Shown one piece after another: positions 1 to 9,700 of a DNA stretch of 40,495 nt (positions are counted from its first letter, which is position 1; every line of letters starts with the position of its first letter). The stretch is from an uncultured Lachnospiraceae bacterium (GTDB taxonomy: Bacteria > Bacillota > Clostridia > Lachnospirales > Lachnospiraceae). A program made the translations under genes and the position numbers. The stretch covers positions 1 to 40,495 of the forward strand of contig CAJUID010000029.1 of the NCBI GenBank assembly GCA_910585905.1. The letters are read 5' to 3'. Below the pieces are notes generated by a model that saw only the letters and a program-made list of their open reading frames with translations, searched no databases and was not told the origin of the DNA.

Positions 1-167
1 CAAAGCATTAGACCTTCCTCAAAGCGTAGCGTTGCCAGATGAGGCTGCATTCCCGGCTGTTCCATTGGAATACGGAATGAAATCATGTACACAGAGCAAA
101 ATTGGTGAATGATATGTGTTATGGATAACCGCAGATTATCCCTTCATAAAAAATGGGGAAAGTCAAA
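1..167. repeat. Foldback (palindromic) element copy A, partial
   Basis: This is one arm of the long inverted-repeat element described at 36031-36599, cut by the left window edge. It ends with GGGGAAAGTCAAA at 155-167. Read directly, it matches the reverse complement of the left arm of the second copy (36031-36195) at roughly nine positions in ten by eye, including the shared stretches GCGTAGCGTTGCCAGATGAG and ACACAGAGCAAAATTGG. It contains no credible ORF. Its other arm and its left target duplication lie outside the window. Confidence 0.85.
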
Positions 168-226
168 TCCCTAAGAAGGGTACATGAAAGAATCCCTTAA
201 GCCCTTATGCCAAATTGATCTGTTTG

Positions 227-255
227 GTCACATTGGGCATTTTCCTGCATACAAT
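227..255 (+). promoter_or_regulatory. Candidate sigma-E promoter of yqfC operon
   Basis: A -35-like GTCACATT (227-234) is followed by 13 bases and then CATACAAT (248-255). This fits the Bacillus sigma-E pattern of an ATATT-like -35 and CATACAnT -10. It lies about 90 bases upstream of the chosen yqfC start and 60 bases downstream of the foldback element. In Bacillus subtilis yqfC and yqfD belong to the mother-cell sigma-E regulon, which supports the reading. The motif is seen; its use as a promoter is inferred. Confidence 0.55.
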
Positions 256-345
256 GTTATGGTGAGAAACTTTAGAGCGTGTTTCAAGTGAATTATCAAA
301 AAAGCAGTGGCAGAAAAGGGGAATTTTGTGAGAGGGAAAAATGCA

Positions 346-666
346 ATGCGCCCGTCAAAACACAGGCATTCCAAAAAGCCGGATGCCGCACCGTCTACTG
401 GTGAACCGGTTATAGCGAGCGCAATTTCAAAAAAGCTTCGGATATCCGAGGATATCATTGCCCAGGCGCCGATTGTAATGGGCTATGGGACACATAGGTT
501 CTGTGTGGAGAATTATCGAAATATAATAGAATATACCGAGGAGCTGATCAGGATTCAGACAAAGACAGTCAGGATTCATATTGTCGGAAAAAATCTTGTG
601 ATCGCTTATTTCCGTGATGATGGCATGTGTGTAATGGGTGATATTTCCTCGGTGGAATACCATTAA
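346..666 (+). CDS. yqfC: Sporulation protein YqfC
   Basis: A small protein (106 residues from this start) of the YqfC family, which is made in the mother cell during sporulation and is always paired with YqfD. The family part is the C-terminal two thirds: a GYGTHRFCVENYRNIIEYTEE stretch that resembles the family's usual beta-rich 'IENHRGI..YTEE' core, then IHIVGKNLVIAYF and a final GDISSVEY. The N-terminus is basic and low in complexity. ATG 346 was chosen because AGAGGG sits 9 bases upstream. GTG 328, behind AAGGGG, and GTG 307, without a clear ribosome site, are in-frame alternatives that would add 6 or 13 residues. It is first in the yqfC-yqfD-phoH-ybeY block. The molecular function is unknown; the family assignment is fairly safe from size, motif and context. 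Confidence 0.8.
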   Translation: MRPSKHRHSKKPDAAPSTGEPVIASAISKKLRISEDIIAQAPIVMGYGTHRFCVENYRNIIEYTEELIRIQTKTVRIHIVGKNLVIAYFRDDGMCVMGDISSVEYH

Positions 667-780
667 GGTGATTGGCAGGATTTGATATCAATCCAACAAA
701 GAAGCACAACAAAGAAATGGAACATAGATACCAGGGCGTATCTGTAAATTGCGCCAGGGCAGGAAAGGAAACAGGAACTT

Positions 781-2040
781 ATGGTACATAGAATATTTGG
801 ATGGATTGGCGGTTATCTAAAGGTAAGGATACAGGGGAACAATGTAGAGCGTTTTGTGAACCTATGCCGGAATAGGGGGATTATCTTATGGCAACTCTAT
901 TGGGATCCAAAGGACAATATATTGTATTTTCGGATTGCGCTCAGGGATTTTTACCGTCTGCGTCCGGTGGCAAGAAAGTGTAAAGTACATCCCATTGTGG
1001 TAAAGCGCTATGGGCTGCCATTTTTAATCGACCAGATGAAACGTAGGGCAAGCCTTTGTCTAGGCATTGTACTCTGTTTTGCGTTGGTCATTTTTCTGTC
1101 AACCAGGATATGGGGGATTTCTGTAGAGGGACAGTCATACCATACGGAGGAAAGCGTTATGGAATATTTAGATTCCATTGATGTTTATGGGGGGATGCCG
1201 GGGAATGCATTAGAATGCAGCCGTCTGGAAGAACAGATTCGACGGAAATATAATGATGTCGGCTGGTGTTCTGTTGAAAAGAAAGGCAGTAAAATCTTTA
1301 TCCGCATGAAGGAAGTGCTCTTGGTCAGCAAGGAGAAAAAGAAAAAGAAAGGCCATTTGATAGCAGAGGAAGCAGGCGAAGTGGTATCTATTGTTACCAG
1401 AAATGGGACGGCAAAGGTAAAAGCGAAAGATAAAGTAAAAAAGGGAAAAATTTTAATTTCTGGCGTAGTAGATATTTTTGGGGACAATCAGGAACTCGTA
1501 GAAAAGGATTTTGTCCATGCGGAGGGAAATGTCGTTCTGTCGGTAAAAGAGCATTACAAGGACAGCCTGGCAAAGCGTTATGAAAAGAAGGTCTATACGG
1601 GAAGAGAGCGCCGGGTATATGAACTGCAGGTAGGGGAATCGAAGTTTTTTTACTATAATCCTTTAAAAAATTTGGAAACTTTTGAAAAATATGATATAAT
1701 CCGTGAAGGTGGGAAGTTGTGCCCATTTTTGTCCCAGCGATTTCCAGTGTCACACTCTGTGAAAACATTCCGGGAAATTATTTATCAAAGACAGGTGTAT
1801 TCTGCAAAAGAGGCAGAGGAGATTCTGGAAAAACGTTTTGCATATTACCTGCAGCAGAAAAAAGAGGCAGGCTATGTTCTAAAAGAACAAGATGTTTCGT
1901 TTGAGAATCATAGGGAAGACTATCAGTATAAAGGGAATTTGGTTTTCTGGAAAGAGCAGGAGACATACCGCACAATAACGAAAAAGAAAATTGTATATAA
2001 GGAAAATGAAGCAGATGGCGATAATGGAAACGGTAATTGA
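781..2040 (+). CDS. yqfD: Sporulation protein YqfD
   Basis: A 419-residue YqfD-family membrane protein (Bacillus YqfD is about 400 residues). It has an N-terminal soluble region (about 1-85), one strong membrane segment near residues 89-108 (SLCLGIVLCFALVIFLST), then a long basic extracytoplasmic region containing the family's 'GWCSVEKKGSKIFIRMKE' and 'LIAEEAGEVVSIVTRNGTA' stretches. The family acts in the mother cell during mid-sporulation; the biochemical role is unresolved. The start is ATG 781, with purine-rich AGGAAACAGGA just upstream. It follows yqfC by 114 bases and its 3' end overlaps the start of phoH, so the two are translationally coupled. Regulation is probably from the sigma-E-like promoter at 227-255. 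Confidence 0.88.
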   Translation: MVHRIFGWIGGYLKVRIQGNNVERFVNLCRNRGIILWQLYWDPKDNILYFRIALRDFYRLRPVARKCKVHPIVVKRYGLPFLIDQMKRRASLCLGIVLCFALVIFLSTRIWGISVEGQSYHTEESVMEYLDSIDVYGGMPGNALECSRLEEQIRRKYNDVGWCSVEKKGSKIFIRMKEVLLVSKEKKKKKGHLIAEEAGEVVSIVTRNGTAKVKAKDKVKKGKILISGVVDIFGDNQELVEKDFVHAEGNVVLSVKEHYKDSLAKRYEKKVYTGRERRVYELQVGESKFFYYNPLKNLETFEKYDIIREGGKLCPFLSQRFPVSHSVKTFREIIYQRQVYSAKEAEEILEKRFAYYLQQKKEAGYVLKEQDVSFENHREDYQYKGNLVFWKEQETYRTITKKKIVYKENEADGDNGNGN

Positions 2041-3070
2041 GATACCGGTAGAACATGAAAAAAATATATTTGGAAGTTTTGACTCCAATATTAAAAAAAT
2101 CGAAAGAAGCCTGAATGTTACGATGGTGGCGCGCGACGGTAATCTAAAACTGGTTGGCAGTGCTGCGAGCGTTAAGCAGGCGGAGGGAATTCTGATGCAG
2201 CTTCTGGAGCTTTCCAGAAGGGGGAATACCATTACAGAACAAAATGTAAACTATGCGATTGGGCTGGCGATGGACCACAGCCAGACAAATCTGGCAGAGA
2301 TAGATTCCGATATTATCTGCCATACCATTCAGGGAAAACCGATAAAACCAAAAACAGCGGGGCAGAAGCAATATGTCGATTCTATCCGAAAGAAAATGAT
2401 AGTTTTTGGCGTTGGGCCCGCGGGAACGGGCAAGACATATCTTGCTATGGCTATGGCGGTTGAGGCGTTTAAGCGCGATGAGGTCGGAAGGATTATTTTA
2501 ACGAGGCCGGCGATTGAGGCGGGGGAAAAACTGGGCTTTTTGCCCGGTGACCTTCAGAGTAAGGTAGACCCGTATTTAAGGCCGTTATATGACGCCCTTT
2601 ATCAGATTATGGGGGCGGAGAGTTACCAGCGGAATGTGGAAAAGGGGCTGATTGAGGTAGCGCCTCTTGCCTATATGCGCGGCAGGACATTGGACAACTC
2701 TTTTATCATATTAGATGAGGCCCAGAACACTACGCCGGCACAGATGAAAATGTTTTTGACACGTATCGGCTTTGGCTCCAAGGTAATCGTGACAGGTGAT
2801 TTGACACAGAAGGACTTGCCTTTTGAGACAAAATCAGGGCTGGAGCAGGCTTTGGAGGTACTGGGAAAAGTGGAGGATATTGGTTTTTCGTATATGACAA
2901 ACCGGGATGTTGTCCGCCATCCATTGGTACAGAAGATTGTGTCGGCATATGATGATTTTGAGAAACGGCAGGAGCGAAAAAAACAGATAGCATCCGCGAA
3001 AAAAACGGAGTCAGGGGAGAGAAAATCAGGGGATGGGGGACGACGTAACAGGCGTAGCCGCGGAAACTGA
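2015..3070 (+). CDS. phoH: PhoH-family ATPase/RNA-binding protein
   Basis: A PhoH-like P-loop ATPase of 351 residues, close to the usual 320-350. A short KH-like N-terminal part (about 20-80) precedes the ATPase core. Walker A is GPAGTGKT near residue 135 and Walker B is FIILDEAQNT near residue 230; both are intact. The C-terminal tail is rich in Lys, Arg and Gly (final 40 residues), a common nucleic-acid-binding feature. The family is linked to RNA metabolism and ribosome maturation and is nearly always next to ybeY, as here. ATG 2015 was chosen because AAGGA lies 11 bases upstream; ATG 2006, ATG 2024 and TTG 1991 are in-frame alternatives. It overlaps the end of yqfD by 26 bases. Confidence 0.92.
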   Translation: MAIMETVIEIPVEHEKNIFGSFDSNIKKIERSLNVTMVARDGNLKLVGSAASVKQAEGILMQLLELSRRGNTITEQNVNYAIGLAMDHSQTNLAEIDSDIICHTIQGKPIKPKTAGQKQYVDSIRKKMIVFGVGPAGTGKTYLAMAMAVEAFKRDEVGRIILTRPAIEAGEKLGFLPGDLQSKVDPYLRPLYDALYQIMGAESYQRNVEKGLIEVAPLAYMRGRTLDNSFIILDEAQNTTPAQMKMFLTRIGFGSKVIVTGDLTQKDLPFETKSGLEQALEVLGKVEDIGFSYMTNRDVVRHPLVQKIVSAYDDFEKRQERKKQIASAKKTESGERKSGDGGRRNRRSRGN

Positions 3071-3084
3071 TAGGAGGAAATAGA

Positions 3085-4392
3085 TTGCAAATGTGGAACG
3101 ATAAAAAGAGAGACCTGGCATGCATGATGCTTCTTTATGCAGCACCGCTGGCCAGTTCTGGGATATACGGCATGATTCAAAAGGCAGATGTCTTAAGCAT
3201 CCTGTCTGAGTTTGTCATTGCACTGATTTTAGCGACAGTCTATCTTACTTGTTTGCGGGTAAATGAGAGGAATTTTTACCACAAAATAAATATGCCGCTA
3301 TTGTATTTTGGCAGCCTTTTCCTATCCTTTGTATTTTTAGGCGTGAGAGCCGGATTTCCACTTGGGATTTTTTGGATGTTAGCGGTTGTTGTGGCCGCTT
3401 TGACAAGCGGAATGGAAGTGGCGGTAGCAACGCATTTATTTATTATGATTCAATATGTACTTGTGCTGTTTCCGCAGGATGAAAATTTTTATCCTTTTGC
3501 AGCATATATTCTGATGGGGATCGTTCTTGCTTTGCTGTTTTCCCAGCTAAAAGCAGTGGAGACCATTCCATACCTTACCATGATCCTGCTTGCGAGCGAT
3601 GGCGTGCTGCAGTGTGTGGTTTATGGTTTTGACCTAAATGAGATGAGTGCCCAGATTGTTACAATTTTGATGGAATTCGTAAGTATACTTTTCTTTGTCG
3701 GCTGCGGTTATCTCTATCTGCAAAAAATTGCGGCAGGGCAGGAAGTGTTAGAAGGAGCAGGCGGGGAAGATATTTCTCAGACAGAAGTGGAAGAGTCAGC
3801 TGGTGTTGTCACCGAGGAGAACCGTTCAGAAGAGGAAGAACCGCGGACCGAAGACGAGGATAGAAAGGCATTTCTTGAAGAGATTACAGAATCAGATTTT
3901 GATCTGTTAAAGCGAATGGAGGTTTATTCAGATACATTGTATAAGCATTCTGTAAGAATTGGGGAACTGTCATGGAATGCTGCGCAGGCAATAGGCGGGG
4001 ATGCGCTGCTTGCCAAAGCAGGTGGGTTTTATCATGAGATTGGGCGTATTGAGGATGAAGAGGATTACATTGAAGCGGGGAGCAGGCTTGGAAAGGAATA
4101 TCATTTCCCAAATGAGCTTTTAGATGTGATGCGCCAGCACAGTACAGGCTTTGAGCTTCCAAAGAGCGCGGAGGCTGCTGTTGTTATGCTGTGCGATTGT
4201 ATTATCTCTACCAGTGAATATCTGACAAAGAGTGGAAGGCGTGCAAAGATTTCAGATACACATCTGGTGACAAGTATTTTCCAGAACCGTCTGGAAAAAG
4301 GAAACTTACAGTATGCGGGCATGACGGTAGAGCAAATACAGACATTAAAAGAGTTTTACATTGAAAATACGTTTGCAGAGCCAGACGCTTAA
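3085..4392 (+). CDS. Membrane HD-domain protein, degenerate PgpH/YqfF relative
   Basis: This gene sits where pgpH (yqfF, a cyclic-di-AMP phosphodiesterase) sits between phoH and ybeY. At 435 residues it is far shorter than PgpH (about 700). It has five or more hydrophobic segments in residues 8-215, a very acidic linker (about 220-265), and an HD-like domain (about 275-425). The large extracellular sensor domain is absent. The HD domain keeps an early His (LYKHSVRIGELS) and a late Asp (MLCDCIIST), but the central HD dyad reads HE (FYHEIGRI), the segment normally holding another metal-binding His is missing, and the usual QHH reads QHS. Hydrolase activity is therefore doubtful. It starts at TTG 3085 with AGGAGG at 3072-3077 (spacing 7); ATG 3091 is an alternative. 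It is cotranscribed with phoH and ybeY. Confidence 0.75.
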   Translation: MQMWNDKKRDLACMMLLYAAPLASSGIYGMIQKADVLSILSEFVIALILATVYLTCLRVNERNFYHKINMPLLYFGSLFLSFVFLGVRAGFPLGIFWMLAVVVAALTSGMEVAVATHLFIMIQYVLVLFPQDENFYPFAAYILMGIVLALLFSQLKAVETIPYLTMILLASDGVLQCVVYGFDLNEMSAQIVTILMEFVSILFFVGCGYLYLQKIAAGQEVLEGAGGEDISQTEVEESAGVVTEENRSEEEEPRTEDEDRKAFLEEITESDFDLLKRMEVYSDTLYKHSVRIGELSWNAAQAIGGDALLAKAGGFYHEIGRIEDEEDYIEAGSRLGKEYHFPNELLDVMRQHSTGFELPKSAEAAVVMLCDCIISTSEYLTKSGRRAKISDTHLVTSIFQNRLEKGNLQYAGMTVEQIQTLKEFYIENTFAEPDA

Positions 4393-4470
4393 TATTGGTT
4401 GTTTGTACCAATAAAGCGGGAGGCAGTAAGTGTACGTCAAAGAATTTCTTTACGGTTGGGGAGGACAGGC

Positions 4471-4977
4471 ATGACAATCTTATTTGATAAGGATGCGGAG
4501 GACGAGCTTTCTTTTGATTATGAGGCACTGTTGACAAAGGTGATTAGGAATGTTTTGGAGGCGGAGCATTGCCCTTATGAGTGTGAAGTCAATCTGACTT
4601 TAACGGATAATGAGGGCATCCGAGCGTTGAATAAAGAATTCCGGGAGTTAGATGCCCCTACGGATGTGCTTTCGTTTCCTATGATTGATTATGACAGTCC
4701 AGGAGATTTCTCGCATTTAGACGAGCCGCTAGCAAAGACAAAATATTTTAATCTGGAATCCGGTGAGCTGCTGCTTGGCGATATTGTTATTTCGGTGGAG
4801 CGGGCAAAAGAGCAGGCGAAAGAGTATGGACATTCTCTGGAACGTGAAATTTCGTTTTTGACTGCGCACAGTATGCTTCATCTGATGGGATATGACCATA
4901 TGGAGGAAGATGAGCGGGAGCTTATGGAGGAAAAGCAGGAGAAGATTTTACAGGATATGGGAATTACGAGAGAGTAA
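4471..4977 (+). CDS. ybeY: Endoribonuclease/rRNA maturation factor YbeY
   Basis: A 168-residue YbeY (UPF0054) zinc endoribonuclease, which takes part in 16S rRNA 3'-end maturation and ribosome quality control. The zinc-binding motif H-x3-H-x5-H is complete: H133, H137 and H143 in HSMLHLMGYDH. The family signature around ALNKEFRELDAPTDVLSFP is also present. The start is ATG 4471, preceded by GGGGAGG at 4458-4464 with a 6-base gap; a longer reading from TTG 4399 lacks a ribosome site and adds residues foreign to the family. It closes the yqfC-to-ybeY block and is followed by a terminator-like hairpin. The usual downstream dgkA, cdd and era are not found here. Confidence 0.95.
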   Translation: MTILFDKDAEDELSFDYEALLTKVIRNVLEAEHCPYECEVNLTLTDNEGIRALNKEFRELDAPTDVLSFPMIDYDSPGDFSHLDEPLAKTKYFNLESGELLLGDIVISVERAKEQAKEYGHSLEREISFLTAHSMLHLMGYDHMEEDERELMEEKQEKILQDMGITRE

Positions 4978-4994
4978 TTTGGAATTAAAAACGG

Positions 4995-5026
4995 TGCCAG
5001 AAATTATTTGCCGACTGGCATTTTTT
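4995..5026 (+). terminator. Terminator-like hairpin after ybeY
   Basis: TGCCAG (4995-5000) pairs with CTGGCA (5015-5020) across a 14-base loop and is followed directly by TTTTTT. The stem is short, so termination may be partial. A second hairpin, GCGCCGT (5027-5033) with ACGGCGC (5042-5048), follows at once and lies just before the next gene's ribosome site, where it could limit translation of the flippase. Confidence 0.55.
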
Positions 5027-5066
5027 GCGCCGTTCCATAATACGGCGCGGAATGGAGAAAATTTGG

Positions 5067-6713
5067 ATGGAAGCCTCAGAGAAAACGAAAACAACAAATT
5101 TTTTAAAACAGGGCAGTGTGCTGGCTGCAGCATCAATACTGGTCCGAATGATTGGCCTGGTTTACCGCATCCCTATGGCAAATATTATCGGGGATGAGGG
5201 AAATGGGGTCTATTCTGCAGCGTTTGAAATATATAATATATTATTGATCATTTCTTCCTATGGGATGCCAATGGCAGTCTCTAAAATGGTTTCAGCAAAA
5301 TGTGCGCAGAGGCGTTACAGGGATGCCTACCATATTTTTAACTGTTCTATGGTATTTTCTGTTCTTTCTGGGGGTGCGGCAGCTCTGTTCGTATTCTTCG
5401 GGGCAGATATGTTGGAGAAGCAATTTTTTTCAAAATACCGGGGGATCGCAATCCCTCTTCGGATTTTAGCGCCTACTATATTTATAGTTGCTGTGATGGG
5501 AGTTCTGCGCGGTCTTTTTCAGGGCAGGAAAACTATGATGCCTACGGCTGTCTCACAGATTCTAGAGCAGGTGATTAATGCAGTTGTCAGTGTTGCAGCC
5601 GCCTATATTTTGATGCAACAGCACAGTGCGTCTAATAAGATATCGGCATGGGGAGCCGCGGGTGGCACTTTGGGGACGTGTTTTGGCGCGCTCAGTGCAT
5701 TTCTCATCCTTTTTTTTGTGTACCTTCTCTATCGTCCAGTAATGGAGAAGCAAAAGAGGAGGGACCGTCTTTCTACAAACCAGACGCTTGGAATGACATA
5801 CAAGTTAATCTTTTGTACGGTAATTCCAATCATATTGAGCCAGACAGTTTATCAGCTTAGTGGAATTGTAGACGTAACTTTGTTTAATGCGGTAATGGAT
5901 TCCAAAGGACAGAGTGGCAGGGAAGTGAGTTCTATGCTCGGTGTTTATAGTACAAACTACCGTATCCTTGTCAGCGTTCCAATTGCGATCTCGACGGCAA
6001 TTGCATCTTCTATGGTGCCTGGCCTTGTTGCATCTTATATGAAGGATGACAGAAAGGACGTAAAGAAAAAGGTGTCTCTTGCCGTGAAGTTTAATATGCT
6101 GATTGCATTTCCGTCTGCTATGGGGCTGGCAGTGCTGGCTATGCCAATCGTAAGGATGCTGTTTCATGGTACAAATTACGAGGTAGGGGCCACAATGTTA
6201 ATGACGGGTTCTACTTGTATTATCTTTTATGCACTATCGACTGTGACGAGCGGGGTGCTTCAGAGCATTGACAGGATGAACCAGCCGGCAGTCCACTCGC
6301 TGGCTTCTCTGATCATCCATGTAGGGCTTGTGTTTGCGCTGCTAAAGTATACGGACCTCGGCGCTTATGCGCTGGTAATCGGAAATGTGACATATCCGCT
6401 TTTAATCTGCTATCTAAACGGGAAATCTGTCAGCAGGAATCTTGGATTTAAGCAGGAAGTGACAAAGACATTTTGTATCCCGCTCCTGGCATCTTTTGTG
6501 ATGGGTGTTATGACGTATCTGGTATACCAGGGGATATTCCTTTTGACGCATAATATTTATATTGCCGTATTTCCAGCAATTATAGTTGCGGTGGGTGTCT
6601 ATTTTGTGCTGGTATTAAAGATGGGCGGCTTAAGCCGTCAGGAATTATATGAATTCCCGATGGGGCGTAGGATGTCTATTCTTGCCGATAAAATGCATTT
6701 ACTCAAGAACTAA
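5067..6713 (+). CDS. SpoVB/MurJ-type polysaccharide flippase
   Basis: A 548-residue multi-spanning membrane protein of the MOP exporter superfamily, PST/SpoVB branch; Bacillus SpoVB is about 520 residues. The N-terminal signature (KQGSVLAAASILVRMIGLVYRIP then MANIIGDEGNGVYSAAFEIY) is typical of SpoVB-like flippases, which move lipid-linked cell-wall or polysaccharide precursors across the membrane. About 14 hydrophobic segments are visible. ATG 5067 was chosen because GGAG lies 9 bases upstream; ATG 5052 and TTG 5025 are in-frame alternatives. A role in spore cortex formation is plausible from the neighbouring sporulation genes, but a vegetative lipid II flippase cannot be excluded, since Clostridia carry several paralogues. 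Confidence 0.85.
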   Translation: MEASEKTKTTNFLKQGSVLAAASILVRMIGLVYRIPMANIIGDEGNGVYSAAFEIYNILLIISSYGMPMAVSKMVSAKCAQRRYRDAYHIFNCSMVFSVLSGGAAALFVFFGADMLEKQFFSKYRGIAIPLRILAPTIFIVAVMGVLRGLFQGRKTMMPTAVSQILEQVINAVVSVAAAYILMQQHSASNKISAWGAAGGTLGTCFGALSAFLILFFVYLLYRPVMEKQKRRDRLSTNQTLGMTYKLIFCTVIPIILSQTVYQLSGIVDVTLFNAVMDSKGQSGREVSSMLGVYSTNYRILVSVPIAISTAIASSMVPGLVASYMKDDRKDVKKKVSLAVKFNMLIAFPSAMGLAVLAMPIVRMLFHGTNYEVGATMLMTGSTCIIFYALSTVTSGVLQSIDRMNQPAVHSLASLIIHVGLVFALLKYTDLGAYALVIGNVTYPLLICYLNGKSVSRNLGFKQEVTKTFCIPLLASFVMGVMTYLVYQGIFLLTHNIYIAVFPAIIVAVGVYFVLVLKMGGLSRQELYEFPMGRRMSILADKMHLLKN

Positions 6714-6793
6714 TGACAATGAAAGAGTCAAAATATTAGCCGAATTTAATCTAAAATTTGATGCGCGGGAATTGCGCAGAATGGGGAATCAAT

Positions 6794-9700
6794 ATGCAGA
6801 AGATTACGCATGAAATAATCAGGCAGATGGCATCTTCAGAAACTGTATATTACCGGGGTATGCGTTATTATGCTGCGCATGCCGTAACAAAAGTAACATG
6901 GAATGAGGCAAATAAGCAGTACCGCTCTTTTGTAAAGGGGGGGAATCTTTATGCTGTGACAATCCAGCCGGAGGAGGAAGAGATTGTCTATACTTGTAAC
7001 TGTCCGGCTTCCGTAAAATATACCGGGGCATGTAAGCATGTGGTGGCAACGCTTTTGTTTATTGCCGACTATCAGCAGCGGCAGGAGATCAACGAGACAC
7101 AAGAGCCAGAAGATAAGATGGCGTATCAGATTGTGGAGTATTTTAGAAAGAGGGAATATCGGCGTCTGACGCCACAGTATTACCAAGTCCATCTACAGAT
7201 TTCGGTCCCAGAATTTTTAAAGGAGCAGAATGCCAAAGCATATCTTGGGCTGACAGCGGGCTGCGGCAAGATGTATAAAGTCTCCAATACCAAAAAATTT
7301 ATAGAGGATTATTATGAGGAAAAGACAATAAAGCTTGGAAAGGAATTTTGTTATATTCCGGGCGAATGTGAATTTGATGGGCAGTCAGTGCTTATCTTAG
7401 ATTATTTGACGGAAATATATGAGATACAAGAGACACTTGGCAAGACATACTATTCCAATTTGTTTAACAGGCAGGAGCTTGTGCTTTCCAAAAAGATGTT
7501 AGTGAAGGTTTTGAGGCTTTGCGCAGGAATGGATTGTAATCTGTCACTCTATGGGAGGCCGTCTAAGGAAACAGCCGTAGTGGTTGGAAATCCTGAGCTT
7601 GCCCTAGAGCTTAAGATGGAGGGCGAGGCGCTTTTGTTAGAATGTGCCAGTGAAAAGAAGATAACCTCGCTTTGCGAGGATGGCAGTATTCTTTACTATG
7701 ATAATTGTCTTTATCTTCCAGAAAAAGATTATGTTTGTAATATTTTGCCATTCTACTCAACACTTTTTGCAGAGGAGGACAGGGTATTAGAATTCCGCGG
7801 GGAGAATAAGAGTGCGTTTATTGAGAAGGTTCTTCCAGTTATTAAAAAGACGATGCGTGTTGCGGTTCCAGTGGAACTAAAGAATAGTTATATTGTAGAG
7901 CCATTAAATCCACAGCTTTATCTGGATATTATGCAGTCAAAGACAAAATATTATGTTCAGGCGGAGATTCATTTTCTTTATGGCAGCTATCAGGTAAATC
8001 CACTGCACCCTGCGCCTTCTGGCAAATATATTTTGGTGCGGGATAAAGAGGAGGAGGAGAGGCTTACCAGGATTTTGTATAACCTAAATTTTAAAGTGAC
8101 GGATGATACATTTCTTTTGCGGCGCGAAGAGGATATTTTTGAGTTGATGACAGAGAAAATGAGCCTTTTAACGGACAATTTTGAAGTGTTTTATTCCAAG
8201 GCATTTAAGATGGCATCAGTAAAAAAAGCGGGCAGCATTTCCGGTAAAGTTAGGCTGGATACTGGCATTGATTTTCTGGAAATGGATTTGGAGTATTCCC
8301 AGGTGCCAAAGGAGGAATTAGAAGAATTTTTTAGGGCAATCCGCTTAAAAAAGAGGTATTACCGTTTAAAAAGCGGTGCATTTGTGAATTTGCAGGAGAA
8401 TGGCAGGGAGTTTCGTACCCTTTCCTGGATTTTGGAGAATGGCATGCTGGAACAGAATGGGCAGGTGCGCCTTTCAAAATCTGCGGCCTTTTTTCTGGAG
8501 GATTTGCTGCCAAAGGGCAACCGGATTCAGAAAGAAGACTCCTACCGAAAGCTAATTGAGCAGATTCATTCGCCGGAAAAGGCAAAATGGCAAGTGCCGG
8601 GCAATGTGAAGGCGAAACTGCGTCCATATCAGGTTGTGGGCTTTCAATGGTTAAAGACGCTGGCGTACTATAATATGGGCGGTATTCTGGCGGATGATAT
8701 GGGGCTTGGAAAGACATTGCAGGCAATTGTGTATATATGTTCAAATCCGGGAGATAAGTCGCTGGTTGTCTGTCCGACGTCCCTTGCTTATAACTGGCAG
8801 GATGAGTTTGAAAAATTTGCACCGCATATTAAGACATGTATTGTGGCGGGAACACCAGAGGAGCGCCATGCCGCCATTGACGGTTCGGCGGAGGTGGATG
8901 TGCTGATCACGACATATCCGTTGATTCGCAAGGATATTGAATGGTACAGGGAGATTGAGTTTAGTCATTTCTTTATTGATGAAGCACAGTTTATTAAGAA
9001 TCCAAGCTCCCTCAGTGCGAAATCTGTCAAAGCGGTTTCTGCAAAACATCGTTTTGCCCTGACAGGGACGCCGATTGAGAATGCACTTTCAGAGCTTTGG
9101 TCTATTTTTGATTTTGTAATGCCGGGCTTTTTTCCGCGCTATCACAAGTTTAGCGATATTTATGAGAAGCCGATTATGCGTGGGGAGGATGAGTCGGTGA
9201 TGCAGGAGTTAAAGGCGCGTATCCAGCCATTTATCCTGCGGCGCATGAAAAAACAGGTGTTAAAGGAGCTTCCAGATAAGACGGAGACAATGCATATGGC
9301 GGAGATGACGGGGAAACAGAGGAAGATTTATCTCTCTTATCTATCCAGAATCCAGGAAGAAATGCAGGAGCAAAAAGGTATCCAGAGTGGTTCTGATAGG
9401 ATTCAGATTTTGTCAGCCCTGACTAGGCTCCGTCAAATTTGCTGCCATCCGGGTACTTTTGTAGAGAACTATACAGGGGGCAGCGGCAAGCTAGATCTTT
9501 TGATGGAGCAGCTTCCAGATATTTTGGATGGGGGGCATAGCGTGCTTGTATTTTCCCAGTTTACATCAATGCTGTCGTTAATCGCGGAGGCATTTGACGA
9601 GGCCGGGATTGCTTATTTTTATCTGGCCGGCTCAACGAAGGCAGCAGACAGGAAGCGCTATGTAAAGGAGTTTAATGAAGGTGTGGTAAAGGTATTTCTG

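Noticed and set aside
1185..1768. Long minus-strand open frames opposite yqfD, and similar ones opposite many genes
   Set aside because: They are shadows of well-supported plus-strand genes, with biased composition (for example runs of Phe and Ser) and no ribosome sites.
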